Below are positions 33,765 to 48,700 of a DNA stretch of 64,000 nt, one piece after another. Source of the DNA: Paramacrobiotus metropolitanus. Lineage: Eukaryota > Tardigrada > Eutardigrada > Parachela > Macrobiotidae. Both the position numbers and the translations under genes were made by a program. The DNA lies in contig NW_026570300.1 of NCBI RefSeq assembly GCF_019649055.1, positions 248,001-312,000 of the forward strand. Reading direction: 5' to 3'. The notes beneath the pieces were generated by a model. It did no database searches. It worked only from the letters and a program-made list of their open reading frames with translations, and was not told the origin of the DNA. Positions within the stretch are counted from its first letter, which is position 1, and the number at the start of each line of letters is the position of its first letter.

Positions 33765-36700
33765 TTAAACGGAAATGCTGCCTTTGCGGAAATCGCTCTT
33801 GCCGATGAGCACGTTAATCAGGACGCTCTGTCCAGCGCGGCTAGTCTTCACCGCTTCCTGAAAAACATCCGCCATCCGGCCGGCGTCCTGCCGACCGATT
33901 TTGATGCCTTTTGCACCGAAAGCTTCCACGGTTTTCTCGTAATCGGAGAACTGCAGTGGGAAAACAAACAATATCACTATTTCATTGACCAGTTAATACC
34001 GAACAGCACTGTTTAACTTACATCCAGCATGCAGCTAACCGCGCTGCCCAGCAAATCCACTTGGTCGCGCGCGATCTGCGACCAGCAGGCATCGTTCCCG
34101 ATCACTCCGATCACCGGCGTCTGCAACACCGAGTTTTCAACCATAATTTATCAAGGATGACATGGAATAATTAAGGCGGTATACTGCACCATTGGGTACC
34201 AAATTTGAAAAGAAAAACTTGTTCCGTAAATTATTAATTTGATAGTATTTATCTCCTAGTAAAAAAACGCTAACAGCCTAACACCTAGTGCTAACACCAA
34301 ATTTTCATAATAAAACTGCAGCGGCAGTAGCAGAACCAAAATACGCTTTTTCTATCTTCCTACGAGTACATAACGAAAATACCAGTGCATTCATAGATAA
34401 CGAAAATACCAATGCAAAGAAATGCAAAACAAAACAAAACATGGGAAAAATTGTGCTGCATGTAATTTCGTAGGTTTACAAGTACAATCTGTCTAGCAGT
34501 TGTGCACCATTTAAACTACGGCCAAACTGCGCCCGACTTACGAGCCAACATTCTACAATAACCTGCACAAAGCAGGCATACAGGGTGTGCAAATATACGC
34601 ATTTGTGCGTTATTACTGCTTTTCACCAACAAACCATTTGCTCATACTGCGTCTTTGCTAACCTTATGGCGTTGGAATGTGTCGTATTCCATCAGACTGT
34701 ACCCCGCCGATCCATCGCCCCAAATCAGCCAGATATCACACTCAGGGCGGACCAGTTTCGCGCCCAACGCGAATCCACCACCCACACCCAGCGTCCCGAA
34801 TGGTCCGGGATCCAGCCACATCAACGGGCCGCGAGGTCTGGTACAAAAAAACATAAAATAATAAATATCAAATTCTTTGCCGTGCATGGTATTAATAGAC
34901 ATTTTTTCCACCTCATGACATAAGCAGCAGTAGCCACAAAATCCCCTCCGTCCGCCACTAAAATTGTGTTTTCCGGCAGTGTTTCTTCCATAACGTGCAA
35001 CACTTTGATCGGGTTCAGGTGCTGATCGGTTGTCTCCTCAGCGCGTAATCTAAACAAAAATCCTGAATAATTCAAACAAAACGATTCTGTTTAAAATTTC
35101 AAAAAGAAAATATTCAAAACATAAAATAACTATAAAAAATAAACGTTTTTATTATTAGAACGATTATTTTTGTATAAAAGAAATATACAAAAGTAGTAAT
35201 CGTTCGTTTTTTGTGTTTCAAAAAAACATGTTACCATGAAAGTTTTGGGAGTCTCAATTTTCGCTTTGCTGTTCTGAACTTTTCAGAATTAATGCGACGT
35301 GTGACAGACCACCGAGGAAAAGCCAACATTCTACAACATTCTGTACAAAACTGACGCACTGTAATCATGGGAGCTGAAAGTCTTACTTAAACGAATATAA
35401 AAATTAATTTATTACCAATATACAGGCTATATACAGCAACTGCTTGTCTACAACAAAAAATAAGTTATGAATTTTGTGACAAACAGGAAAATATCAAAAC
35501 CAAAACAAGATACGATCAAAAACTTGACTTAAATACCAACGAAAAATACAAATAAAGCACACCGTAAGGGCAACAACTACATTGAACGTTGCGGCAAAGT
35601 TCACGAAAGAACCAGAATCCAATTAAAAAAACTATCAAAAACAAAAACAAATTTTTATTACAAATTTACAAACGAAAACTGCGCCGAAAATCCCTAAGTC
35701 GTCACCTGTTTTTATCCTCAGCTGCCTTGTTGCGATCCTGAATAGCCTTCACCCACTCTTCCTCCACTTTATATCCAGTCTGCGTCAATTTCTTTTCCAA
35801 CCGCAACAGGAAATCTCCGGGATCGCCTTCCGTGACCAGCGTCGGCTGCCAAAACAATCCTGAATTCTGCAAACAAAAATTCATCAAAATAACCAAGAAA
35901 CAAAAGCCAGGATCACCCAGTCTTACCAATCCCGCCAATTGCTTATCCCGATTGACGGAAATGATCTTCTTCCCGCGCCGGAAATCACGTCCGTAATTCA
36001 GCCGGAAATCCGCCACGGCGCCGCACAAAACGATCAAATCCGCCTCCCGAATGGCATCCTTCCGCGCCTGGCGAATCTGGAAGTCAGCTTTCGTGCCTAG
36101 CAGCCCGCGCGCCATCCCCGACAAGCTGGAGGGAATGCGCAGGCGTTCCAAGGCGCCGCGCACTTCCGACACGGGATTGGGCGCCAGTGTGCACTGACTG
36201 CCCACCAGAAACATGGGTTTCTTGGCCTGCGAGATCAGCTGGGTGACGGTGGATAAATGGGCGTCGGAGACGGTGGGACGGGTGACCGGCAGGGGACTGG
36301 TGTCCTGCGGGGAGGCCGGTTCGGCGAAAATACCTTGGAGATAGGTGCTTGATATCCTGCCAACGAAAACCATTTAAAACAAATTTTACAAAACGAAACA
36401 GGAAAAACAAAACCATTTTTCCTTTTTCCAGGGATGATGTCTGTGAAGAAGTAATTTCATGTTTTGCAATCGTTAACCGTAAAGGCTTGAATGCATCCCC
36501 ATTAAAGTAAGTATCGTCAGCAATCGTACGCCAATATTCTACCATATCTCCACGTGCAGGAAGCAGTGAGACTCACCGATGAAGTTAGGATCAGAATTAA
36601 TAAAATAATTCAAACATAACAGTCTTTTACGACTTTTGTTAGTGTACTTAATCTAAAAATAAATTGCAACAAAAATGCGTTACGGCAAACAGAAAAAAAC

Positions 36701-39451
36701 TGAAACAGAAAAGTGTTATTAAATGTCACTTTACCACTATAAATCACATATCACATTTTTAGCTTGTACATCTGCGAAAAAATAGCGCAAAAGAAAATAG
36801 CGTGCAGACACAAGTCAAACCTACAGTTGTTCAACTGGAAAACAACCTTTATAGAAGAAACATGGAAAAAAATATTACTAACTCAGCTACTGCTTGCCAT
36901 TTACTAATTTTTTGAGCAGCCGATATCCTACAATAATCTGCACACAGTCAACGCAGTGCAGATATCCCGAAATTAAAATCGAAATTACGGTATGTGAACG
37001 AATAAAAACTTTCTGCAGCCTCTCCTTGTCTAAAATGGACAATCGGTTCTGGCAAACAAAAAATAAAAGAAAAATTCATTTTTAAAATTCGATGTATTTT
37101 ATTAACTATAAAAATCAGAAGGAAGACAAAAGGTGATTTTAAGTGGACAAACACGTGCCCAACCTACAGCTGTTCCATTTTAGCCGGGAATCCTTTGGCT
37201 TTCTTGGCGGCGTCTGGTTTAACAAACGTATCCGACACCACGTTGTAGGGATACAAGATATCCAAGGGGAACTCGACGAACACCGGGCCAGGTGTGCCGC
37301 TTTGTGCGATCTGCATGGCTGAGCGGAGTGTCGGCACAATATCCTGCATCCTAAAAACCGGCATTCACTTAATCAGCGACTTCAATTTTTCAACAAAAAT
37401 ATATTGGTAGATGTCCTACCGAGAAACCGAATACGTGGCTTTGCAGATTGTTTGGAAAACCGACACCTGATCGATGTCCTGGAGAGCACCTCGGCCCTAT
37501 TAAACACAAAATGAATAATTAAATTGTCGATTATTTTCCACCAAGATAAACTAGAACTGGCGCTGCGCTCGGCTTAAAATATTCTCACGTAGTCCTAATT
37601 CTTGAAAGTAAAATCTCGGTGTATAATACCGCCACCGGTAAAAAGAAACGCGTGCACAATCCATTCAGCCATAAAATTAAACATATGGTTTTATCTACAG
37701 TTTTAGAAGAGTGTCATTATGAAAATGTGGGAAAAAACAGGAAATTAATGCAAAATATTTTCATAAAACGCGAGCACACGGTTTGTTCTCAGTGTCCATC
37801 GCGCAAGGACAGACTCTGCACAGCTCAAAACAACACTGAAGTAGCTTTCTAAATCAAATTAACGGGTGTAACAGTGATTTTCCGGATAAATTAAAATCAA
37901 ATTTTAACAGCAAACTTACAAATAAATTTTAAATAATTTAATCTACTTTACAGATCAACTTGTACGAAGTACGAACCTTCAGGATGGTGGCGGCAGCGCC
38001 GCCGATGAGCAGCAACGGGCTCTGCGCCATCTGGGCGTTCTTCATGGCCGTGACCGTGTTGGTGACGCCGGGTCCGGCGGTGACGGCCGCCACTCCGATC
38101 TTCCCCGACAGACGCGAGACGGCATCGGCTGCGAATACAGCATTCACCTGCTCAGACAAAAAAGCACACCGGATAAATTAGTACATCACAGCCAGTTTAT
38201 CTATGCCCGTCTGTCTGCAAATGCCACACCGCAATTCGGCAAATTTAATCTGATAATCTAAAGTCAACCCGTAAAACAAGGCACAAAAAATTCTCCACAG
38301 CGACCGGATAAAAGGAGCTTCTTTTTAAAAGTATGGAAAGTATTTTTTCTAAAAAAAACGAGTAAAATTTCGATAACAACATTTAGCATAATATATCATG
38401 TAAAGAAGTCTCAAGTGTGCTTATACGACATTATACAATCCACTGCACTACCATATGTCGCGATCTTCTTTCATTTCGCCTACGAAACCGTTGTTATTCA
38501 TTCGATCGCCTACCGAGAATACGAACTCGGATCAGTCAATTTGACGAGTTTGTGAAGTCTACCAACATGAGCTTTATAGATATTTACCAGTCACCATCTT
38601 CAAAAAAACCCAATAGAAGTAAAACAGAAAATTATGAAAGGCCCACTGCGGATAAAAAATGCATTCCTTATCACGGTATACGAGCACATGTTTTTCCATA
38701 AAACTTTTCCATAATACACTTCCATAATACATTTTCCATCATACTTTTCCATACACAAACATAAATGTTCAATTACAGCGCGTACCTCATGGCGCGTATC
38801 CACCACACGGATGCCCAGTTTCTCGCACGATGTCAGAATGGGTGAAATATGTCCGCCCGACAAGCAGAACACGTAAGGAATACCATGCGACTGCAAGCAT
38901 CACAAACATCAAGTTCCCAAAAAAAAGCTAACATGTCAGAAGGAATTGCTTTTTTTAATACTCTTTTATGCACGACAATTTTGGGCATCCAAATTAAATT
39001 CCTATTATTTGCTTATCTATTAAAATAAATTAACAAGGTATAAATAAATATAAATGTAATCATAATATTTAAAAAAAAAATAAAAAAAACTGATACTAGT
39101 AAAATTTCAAGGCTTAGTAATTCCGTACCTTCAGAACAGATGCAACAAGATCCCCACCGTGCTTTTTGCTCTGTTTGTCAACCTAGAAAAGCAGATTTAC
39201 GATGTTGAACTATCCACTGCCGAGCGTGAATAACGAAGTTCCTGAAAGAAAGTAAATCAGGCTTCACTTACCTTCCCCAGGAACCCCGCGTATACAATCT
39301 TCCCCCATTTCGTCAGCACCGCACGATTGAGAAACATTCTCACCACACCGTACAGCACAATCAGACCAAGAGAACCGTAGAAGAGCGAGCACAGACAGCA
39401 GGAATCATATTCGTCGTGATGGTGGTGATGGGAATGATCGGCTGCATCCAT
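33765..39451 (-). CDS. ILVBL: 2-hydroxyacyl-CoA lyase 2 (ILVBL-type, ThDP enzyme)
   Basis: Twelve exons: 39451-39272, 39182-39129, 38890-38786, 38147-37977, 37496-37420, 37350-37168, 36356-35927, 35866-35706, 35049-34912, 34837-34663, 34120-34022 and 33950-33765; 652 aa with agreeing phases. It cleaves 2-hydroxyacyl-CoAs in alpha-oxidation, with thiamine diphosphate and Mg2+; the animal enzyme is ER-anchored. Seen: an N-terminal membrane helix ([16 protein letters not shown]), the VDTRHE motif with the cofactor-activating Glu113, [18 protein letters not shown], and the ThDP motif GDG (540-542) followed 24 residues later by Asn-Asp. Length and order match the family. The start codon chosen is the first in-frame ATG and puts a His-run ([11 protein letters not shown]) and a Cys-rich stretch before the helix. 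Bacterial acetolactate synthase is related, but the TM segment argues against it. Confidence 0.92.
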
Positions 39452-40584
39452 GAATTCGGAATGGTACTGATAGTATACAATTTCGTCCGCACCACAACAC
39501 GGCACAGCCAGGGCGGTCGGGAGAGAGAACAAGCGGTGGACGGCTGAAAAAGGCTGCTAAAAAGCAATCAGCTGTTTTTCAGCGGCGCGGAATATTTTGT
39601 AGAATTTTGGCTACCGCTGCTGCAGCCCACTTCCAATGTGCAGCGTGTAAGAAATGGAATTTGAACCGCGATTAGACGGCCGGTAAATCGAATATATTCG
39701 TAACAGGCTGCCGCTCGTGGGTGGGAAAGCGGCGCTTTTACGAAACGCTGTCACCGGGTGGCTTCAATTTCGAAAGATTCTGTGCTGCATTAGCGAGATC
39801 ATTTTTCTCGCGTTCAGAAGAGAAGCAAAAAATTTATTTCATAGAAAATAAAAAAGTTTACACATGTCGTGAATTCGTGATATACATACTGGATACGAGC
39901 ACTGCATGGCGACAGAGCGATTCATCGTAAACGTCTACCGCGGTCCTTATATCCAGCAAATAGTTAACCACTTCCGGTAAGCCTGACGAATCGGACAAGG
40001 CTCCCGATCATACCTGCTAACCATGTTAAAGACTGCAAAGAAGGAAAAGATTTTATTTTCAAAAACAGGTGGAAAGAATTGTAATTAGAGTTATAAGACG
40101 GTCAATTCGAATTCACAATGGTACTATACACAGGAATGCGCGTTATAACTCAGCTTCTCGCAGTAAAAGACTCAGCAATAAAAAGTTATCATACTGGCGC
40201 AAATGGAATTAACTTTCCATCACGACAGGATTAATCATTAGTGCAATATAAATAAAAATATTTTTCATTTGTTCGCATACGTTTTTAATTTCGTTACACC
40301 ACGCATCAGATTCCACTTAAAGGAATGAAGAATGCCGATATGAATGACGAATGGTACTGCATTGGCACGTAGCCGTTTTTCTACGATTTCACTAGACAAA
40401 CTTGCCCAAGTACACCGCTGTACTTGCTCTGAACCGCATCACCTGGAAGTGTTGCAAAAGCGCCGGTTTTCCTTGTGAGCCATGGAACCGACCGGCTTGT
40501 CAAGTAAAAATGGGAAAGCCCGGACGGGATGACCTTGAGACCTGTTGTCGAAAGGATGCCGCTCGCGTGTGATGCAACGAGCTG
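39452..40584. other. Upstream flank of HACL2
   Basis: This region contains the HACL2 promoter side (minus strand) and AT-rich sequence leading into the retrotransposon remnant. No gene was recognised. Confidence 0.4.
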
Positions 40585-42756
40585 GTGAACGGTTGCAAAC
40601 TCTCATACCACAGGCAGGTCGAAGAACTTTGGAAGCGGTTCTGGAAGCCCAGCTGGCAGAACTTTGCAAACACGAATGGATTCGTTTTTGGAAACGGGTA
40701 CCATGTTTTATCCTTTAAAGTTTTGGCGTTTTTTTGGCGTTTCATGAAATCCAGAAATTGCGTTTTGTCAGTTCCCCCTCTCAAGAGAGACAATGGTTTG
40801 TTTGTTTCTGATGACAATGAGAAGGCCGAAATTTTTAACCGACAGTACTGCGCTTCTCATTCAGTGTGTGCAAAGCATTGTCAGGTACTGCATCAGAAAT
40901 TATGTGTAACATGTCGAAATCGAAATCGACGAATCCCTGATTCTCTTACAACTCTCGTCTGTCTCTCAAATACATCGAGTGAAACTTCGAAATAACGAAT
41001 AAATTATTGAAAGCCGCTGGTCAGTCGATTGTGAAGCCCTTAAAGTTGATTTTTAATGCAGTCTTGAACGAAGGCGTTTATCCTGAAGCATGGAAATTAG
41101 CGTACGTTGTTCCTATACCAAAAAAAGGATGTGATTTGACCCTTCCAGTAGCCATCGTCCCATATCAATGCTAAATCCGATTTCGAAAATTTTTGAACGC
41201 TGCTTATCCGAAATAATACGAGATCATTTGCGCGAAAATGGTGCTTTGGCGATCATCAGTTCGCTTATCGTCGTAAAGGTCAACCGAACTGGAGATTCTG
41301 TATTTTGTAAAAACAGTTTCGGATTTTATTGAAAACGGCATCGACGTTGCCGCTATTTTTCTTGACTGTTCTAAAGCTTTCGACAAGTGCGACCATCAAA
41401 GTCTTGTGTCATCTTTGCTGAAGCTTAATCTTAGCAGATAATTCATCTATTATCTGACTATTTAAAAAATCGTAAGCAGTGCGTCTCTGTTGGAGCATAT
41501 TTGTCGGAAATTTTAAACGTAACCAGTGGTGTTCCCCAGGATCGGTGTTGGGCTTTGTTGTTTATTTGTCTTCTAAACGAAGTGCCTTTATACTCATAAA
41601 TGGCAGTGTACATGCTGATTTTTGCCGATGATATTGTTTTGCTACGTCCGTTAACTGAAGATAGCCATATATTTCTTCAAGGTGACCTTAACTGTTTGTT
41701 TGAATACAACATCTAAAGGTCTTGTTTTTTGATGCGGAAAAGTCTGTCCACATGCAGTTTTCAAAACGGTCTCCGAGTGTAAGGCGAATTTATTCAATAA
41801 CAATCCCATACCATTTTCTGAAAATGTTAAGCATTTGGGAGTCGAAATTGATCGTGAGCTGTCGTTCAAACTCCATGCAGAAAACCTTGCTGGAAAGTGC
41901 AAGAAACGGATCTGGTACATCAATTCTCTGTTTCGCTATCGTGACTCTGGTGCTCGCCTTATGCTGTTTAAATCTTTGGTGTTTCCTCTTATGGATTACT
42001 GCGGGCCAGCCGTTTTTCCGCTGTTCAAAATGTCGAAAGATAAAATAGAGCATTGCATTGAAAAATTTGTTGCATCTGTTCGCCTAGGTAACGATACTTC
42101 CGACTACCAGCTTCGTTTGAAAGAACTTGATTGGGATAGCTATCGCATAAGAACTGCAAAACAGCTGCTTACTTTCGTTTATAAGCTAGTTTTTGGATTA
42201 ATGCCGCTAAGCGAAAAATTCTTTTCTAAGCATACAGTGTCTGCTGTCTCGTCTGAATCTGTTTCAGGTAACACACGCAGTCTCCGTCGGCTTGAACGCC
42301 ACTACCTTCCACTCCGTCCAGTACCAACGACTGCGTGTGGCGCAACCGCCATCCCTATTTCCGGCTCATTCAGCGAAAAACTCATTTCCCTGTGGAACGA
42401 AGTATCTCTCCCCTCAGGCTCGTACAAATCTCTCGGAACTTTTCGAAAATCCTTAGAACATGTAAAATGGACAGAACTGAATTGGTCCAAAAAATTTCTG
42501 CACCTGTAGACTATCTTATCTTGTTAATTGATCACTCTCTCATTTGCTAAACTGTTGATTTTTGTTTCAATCACCGTGTTACAATTGTTACTCTCTTTAG
42601 CTGTGTTTTTCTTTTATGTCAGATCTTAGACTGTCAACCTGTATATTATTGTGACCTTTCCACCATGCCCCTCACTGTTTAATTTCTGTTTACTGTCCAC
42701 TGCTGTTAAGGGTACGGCCCTGTTGCACGAAGACAATAAATTCACCATTATTATTA
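40585..42756 (+). pseudogene. Degraded 5'-truncated non-LTR retrotransposon
   Basis: Successive frames give pieces of one LINE-type ORF2. A linker comes first (about 40620-40980; PPLKRDNGLFVSDDNEKAEI). The reverse transcriptase palm follows, with motif A FLDCSKAFDKCDH at about 41355-41400 and the catalytic box LIFADDIVLL at about 41617-41646. Last is an intact C-terminal stretch (41835-42509, about 220 codons). At least four frameshifts or stops separate them, so it is dead. The 3' end reads AATAAATTCACC then ATTATTATTAAAA, the short A/T-repeat tail of jockey- or CR1-like elements. No endonuclease domain is visible, so the copy is 5' truncated. The clade is not fixed. Confidence 0.85.
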
Positions 42757-45700
42757 AAAAAGTAGTGGTTGATACGTTAGGAGTTTTTGGCCCAGCGTTT
42801 TAGTTTAGCGGCTGTTTGAGTTCAGCGGAAATGTACTGTAACGGCTGTGTTGGGTTGCCTTTTAACGAGGCACGGTAGTATCCACTCCAGCTGGAGTGTA
42901 AAAAAAAGCCAAATAATTTAATGTCTCCATGAAGCAACCTACGCTCCATCTCCTTATTAACTTTCATCGCAGCTGTAAACTAAACAACAGCCAAAGTATT
43001 AATGGTATTATTGATTGCGCCGCTGTACAGAGTGCACACTAACCAGCTAACAGCCGTTGCATCCTCATAAAATTAATTTTAAACAATTGGCGACTTTGCG
43101 CTTAGTTTATGCTGTAACTGTTCGGTGCGTTATTTGTGTGATTGAACATCCTGACAATTCCGACTCTGCCGGAAGTTGTGGTAGTTTTGTGTAGTTCTGA
43201 AGTTGTAGTGGTTTTGACTTTTGAGAGGCTGTGTACTACGAAAACATTCACGGCAGCTGCACACCTTGTTCATACACAGTCCAACAATGTTTACAAACAC
43301 GAAATGTAAACACCGATCATCAGGGTACATTGCCAGGACAGCGGTTATGTCAAACGTAATACTCGTATCACAAAAACACTGCATTTTAAATTGCAGACAA
43401 CAAAGCAGAGTATACTTTTCTTCCATTTAGACAAAATCGTAGTTATTGTGAGCACTGAGCGGAATAATAATTACGTGAGTCCCTGTTTGACTTGTCGGCT
43501 TAGGTCATTTTTATTATTTTTTGTTAAATTTTTTTGTGAAATTTTTAAAAGACGTTAGCCGGCCGTTTGTACCCTGCTGGAACCGTGAAGGCAATTACCG
43601 CAGCCGGTCCCCGTGGTGAGTTTGCATATGAGCATGGCACACCACCCGACGGTCCCGGCCACAGCTGTCGCATTAATTGAGAACTGGATTTTCGCGGAAC
43701 ACTTCATTGTGCGAGCACACACGTGGCACGTGCGTACTTACGTGGGTTCGCTGGAGCGCAAAGGACGCGCGTAGAAATCCGGCTAGACAAGGCGCTCGGG
43801 AGCGGCTGGTGGCAGTGATGTGCACGCAGCGTGGCTTCATTCATAAATCGCCACCACGTTGTCGGGCGCGGTAGCTGCTGTTGTCTGCGGCTGCCACACA
43901 TACACACGGCCGCGGTAAATTACGGTACATTAGTTAATCCAGCGATGTGTGGATCCCGTTTGGCACTGGCAGTACCCCAAACACCACCATAATTATTGCC
44001 CGGTGTTTTTGTAATTTTACCGCTTAATGCGCTGCAGACGCATCTTCCGTTGCGCTTCAATAAGTCTGTACGCAGTTTTTTTCCGACTATCTGCAATAAT
44101 ATGCTTGTAATTGCTCCTGCTGTCTCGTCTGGACATTATATAAATATTTTTATATCGTCTGATAAAATGATATCCAATTTTTTACTGCATAATTATACTC
44201 TCCGTGCAAAGTTTTAGGATTACTGAAATGTGCAATGCCGAAAACTCTACCTCACAAATAATTCAACGTGAAAGTTAAGCTCTAACATGATTTACTGAAA
44301 ATTGATTGCATACCGTATGTAATATATATATGTCTGTTATTTTAATTTACGTATGTAACATACGTAAATTAAAATAGCAGACATATATGTCGTCAAAATG
44401 CGTGTTATGAAAAACAGATTCCTAGTATCCACTAATCAAAAATTTTCAGCGTATGTGCTATATATGTATGCACACTGTACTGTGGTCTGCTTTTGATGCC
44501 AAAATAAAACTCCTATTTGCTGGATTTATCAACGGAGGGATTAAAACATTGCAGCTCATTTTCACTTGGATTATCCCTCAATTTACTATTTGGTGCACGC
44601 TTTCGAATATACAGCCAGTTAGGGAAGTATGTATTTTAGAAATTGCAGCTTGCGCAGAATTATCAGAATCCAGCAGTCAATTGTACGTCATATGGTGCGA
44701 CGACGCGTTTCGAAAAGTATCTACAGTAGACAAATGGGCTCCTACCCAAATTACCTGGTATCGCTGGTGAAACCTGCCGCTGATTAATCTTATAAATGAA
44801 ATTCTTCCAAACCTGTTAACGGCGTTTGGAAAGCGTCGCGGCCAAATCGCGGCTTGATTTTCTCAAAGTCATTGCGGACAGACGTAACATGCCCTCCCCT
44901 TCAACATTTCCGTCCAGGGTCCGACCGGTGAATAAGCGGTCTGTCGGTGACCTTAAAGTGCTGGGAAGGGCAGAAATTGGAGATAACCTGCTGAGCCACT
45001 TATGTGCTTGAATGATATTATAAGAATAATATTTTAATTTCTAAAAATAAAGAAAGTTGCTTGGTTTAAAGCAATTCCAAAAATATTTTGTGACTCAATA
45101 ATTTTTTTGTTATAAAAGTTGGGTGTGTAACTGAATTTTTGTTATATCCAAAGGTCACCTTGGGATCGTTTCATACAAGACAGCGCATTTTATACTTATG
45201 TGTCAAGTGGTGCGGTTATTTTGCGGCCACGTTTCGCGGTTATTTGCTGATCTTTCACCAGATGATTACGTAATAACCCAGTGAACTGGAATGTGTTTTT
45301 CACCGGAAATGATGATCACTCCGTTTAGTCTGCTGCTGTGGTAGTGATTTATTGCCACGCTCAAAGTACACAGAAAAGATTCCCAACACACTTTTCGGTA
45401 CACGTGCCAGATAGAAAACTACTGTAAACCGAAAAAACTGTCCAAACCCGTGAATTTCCTTGTTTTTCCCAAAAAGAAAACGTCATTTTCTTACGTTTGA
45501 AAAACTATATCGTTCAAAGAATTTTATTTTAGCGAAAGATTAAAAGTATAAGTAAATACGACGGCTTTCATGCGGTGGATATAAAACGGTAAATGCAGAA
45601 TGTGACATTAAAAATTTAAAAATTCTGGAATGAATTAACCCGTATTGGAAGCATAATTATCGATGTGCTGGAGAAATTGCACATTCAGTGTTTACTCATC

Positions 45701-48700
45701 GCTTAATCATGATGCGCCGGTCGTCCAAAAAATTTTAAAGTAAAATCACCCATAAATTATAACTGTTAACTGGCATCGTTTCTCGGAAATTTTTAAGTCG
45801 ACGTGTACTTAAGCCACACAGTTGTATGGAAGCCGCAGATTTAGCGATAGACCGGAACTGTGTCATGCCACCTGGATGTCAGACAAGGTGCACACCACCG
45901 GCGCATCTACCGGCTAACCGAATAACAAACAATTAACACCGCGACGCATCCTTAAGCGATAATTACCTATGCCACAGGTTGTTTACCATTACATAATCGT
46001 TGACATGCATCGTTTCTTCTACTAATCCACTGCGCCAACTACATGGAACCATTCGCCGTCTGTGTTCTGCAAACAAAAACCTGAGCGATTCTTAAGTAGT
46101 ATTGATTTTGTATATACTGTACTAAATTGTACTTGCTTACACGACACGTAAACACTGCATTATACAGGCAGTAAATAGCCTTTCCGGTGTGCTATCAAAT
46201 TTTACTAAATAGCAGGAAAAAGCAAACAGCTGTGGGTTTGATTTAATTAATCGAGAGCTAATTAGAAATATTACTATTCGGTTCGCGATTGTAATGACTT
46301 TAATGCGAGTACTAACCATGGTAAGCGCAGCCTAAATCCTGCAATATAAAATTAGGCAATAGGTGTGCAATTTTAATCTTGGGTCCTAATTAACAGCTGT
46401 TAGTGGACGTAGTATGATTATCGCGCCCGTTGCTAATAAAAATTCTTTAAGCACCGGCAGTGCATTTTAATTCTGTGGTTACAATTCCTAGCGCAAATAT
46501 TTAATTTTAAGAGTAGCTATTACCTTGCAACTCCTGATATATATGCAATAAAATTTTATTAATTTGAAGTAGGTTTAATTTAGTAAAATTAAAGCAAATA
46601 CGATAAACTGAAGAGCGGAAAAAGATTAATATTTAAATAATTAAATAGTTAATTCAGCAAAAAAAATGAATGGGCGTAAGGAAGTGGCGTGCATGGCGGG
46701 TTTATTTTCCTGGTAACGGTCACATGCAGAAAAATCGTTTCAACTGGGAAAATCCAGGCCATGCACTGTGTGAAATGTACAGTACGTGTATGAGTATGGA
46801 AATGAATGAGCAACCGCACCCACCGTGCATCGTCGGCACAGCATTTTTTCGTTTGAAGTATATTTTCTGGAAAATACATCGAGCAAGATTGACCGCTACG
46901 TTAGTGTTGGAATCGTCCTGGCAAACAACACTTCAGCAAAATTACCAGGATGCTGATTTGTAAAGCAGCTCTGACGTCGACACCATGTGCAGCGTGCACG
47001 CGCGGCAACAATGCCGCCGCGGCTGACAACAAAAGATGGTCATCGTAAAAACAGATGACGATGGGGTGGAAATATTTTATTGTAGACAAATTCTTAACTG
47101 GTCAAGTTCATGCTATGCCAGCAATTTTCAAAATACACGGACTGCTTTTTAACCAACGTGACTGTCTGCATACATATGTTGTATATGTATCTGTATAATG
47201 TGATAGACGCATGATGGCTTGCGCAAAGTGTCCAGAATTTCCTAGGCATATCGTAGTGTACGGGCTTCTTATGACTTGTGTTTGTTGATGATTTGTGCAC
47301 TGAGCTATTAATTAGCAAATCTATGAAGTTATAATAATTTTTCCGTCGAACTTTTTCTTTATGTTTAATAATTGTAGTTGCATTTGTGTAACATTACGAA
47401 GAAAATCACTTGAGAATTCCAGGCACTCTGTTAAGTCTCAAGAACGATTTTCAAGCAATTAATTTACGAAGAAAAATACTTTGGGAACGTATAGCTAAGA
47501 ACTTCGCCTATTGATTTTTTTGTAACAGCATGTCAGCATCATTATATCGCAAATTTACTGCTGTAGGTATTATATAAACACTTTTCTTTTAAGTCTCGTT
47601 TTAATCTCTTGCTGACATTTGCTTGGGATTTTAATTATTGTAATTTTATAGTATTGCAAATCCCGCAAACCCAGTTACAAATAGATGAATTATCGGGCAT
47701 CATCCTCTTCAGTTATGTTTGGGCAGAGATATCTCGTGAATGCTGCATGCATGGCACACGGCTTTACCAATCTGCAGCATCTAAAAAAACGCCAATGAAG
47801 CTGGACACTTCCGGTGTCAAGAGCGCCTTTATTTGGTTAACCGGTATGAATCCGCAATGGCCGCCTTGACTAGACTGCCGTCACAATAGTCGACGCCAGC
47901 TGAGTAACGCGCTACGCTGTTCATTCATCCGCCGTACGATATTTATGTACACATACGCTACGCTGTACGCGTGATGCGTTGACAGTTCCCGAAATGTGCC
48001 GACTGTGTGCTGTACATGTGTGTGTGTTTGTGTGAAGTGGCTATTTTTGCAACAAAAAATTTTGGGTTTGTCCACTTATCGCATGGCTGGTTACTCTGGG
48101 TTCATTGATGAGTCCGCTAAAATGCGCGTCAAAGATGTATCATGGCTCTTATACCTGTCAAGAATAGCAACATTGTCGCGCGCAGGCCAACTACGGAAGA
48201 TGATGCAAAATGTGGCAACAATGTGGCGATTTCCGCGTTGCATCAGGTGAACATCCAAAAAGTGTCGCGGGCGGCGGCGGCGTCGTCTTGAGCCGTGTAC
48301 AACGGGCCAATGGCTCATAGCGGTTTTGGCGGGATGACGCGCCGGTTTAGATAATGAGTAAGACGCGACAGAATCAATATTTTACATTTACTCATGGCGG
48401 GAAATTATTTTTAATTTTTAACTTGACACATTTAATTTGTTCGTAATTTTCTGATTCACTTCCTCGATGTCACCGTGTCAGTATATACATGAATGTCATA
48501 AGCTTGTGATTCACATACGTTAAATGGACGCGTCTCATTATCGGATAGAATCACAGTTTCATGCAACCAAATGAAATTGGCGAGATATTATTTTCTCACC
48601 GGAAATTAACTGACCACTTAAAAAACAATTTAACACTGATTAAACTTGCTACAAGAAGCACACTATCATTTTCCCCTTTATTAATGTTTTCAATTAAATG

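Noticed and set aside
44453-45011. Two plus-strand frames that look partly protein-like
   Set aside because: No joining splice sites, family motif or start codon in the second. Kept only as a note in the gene-poor region.
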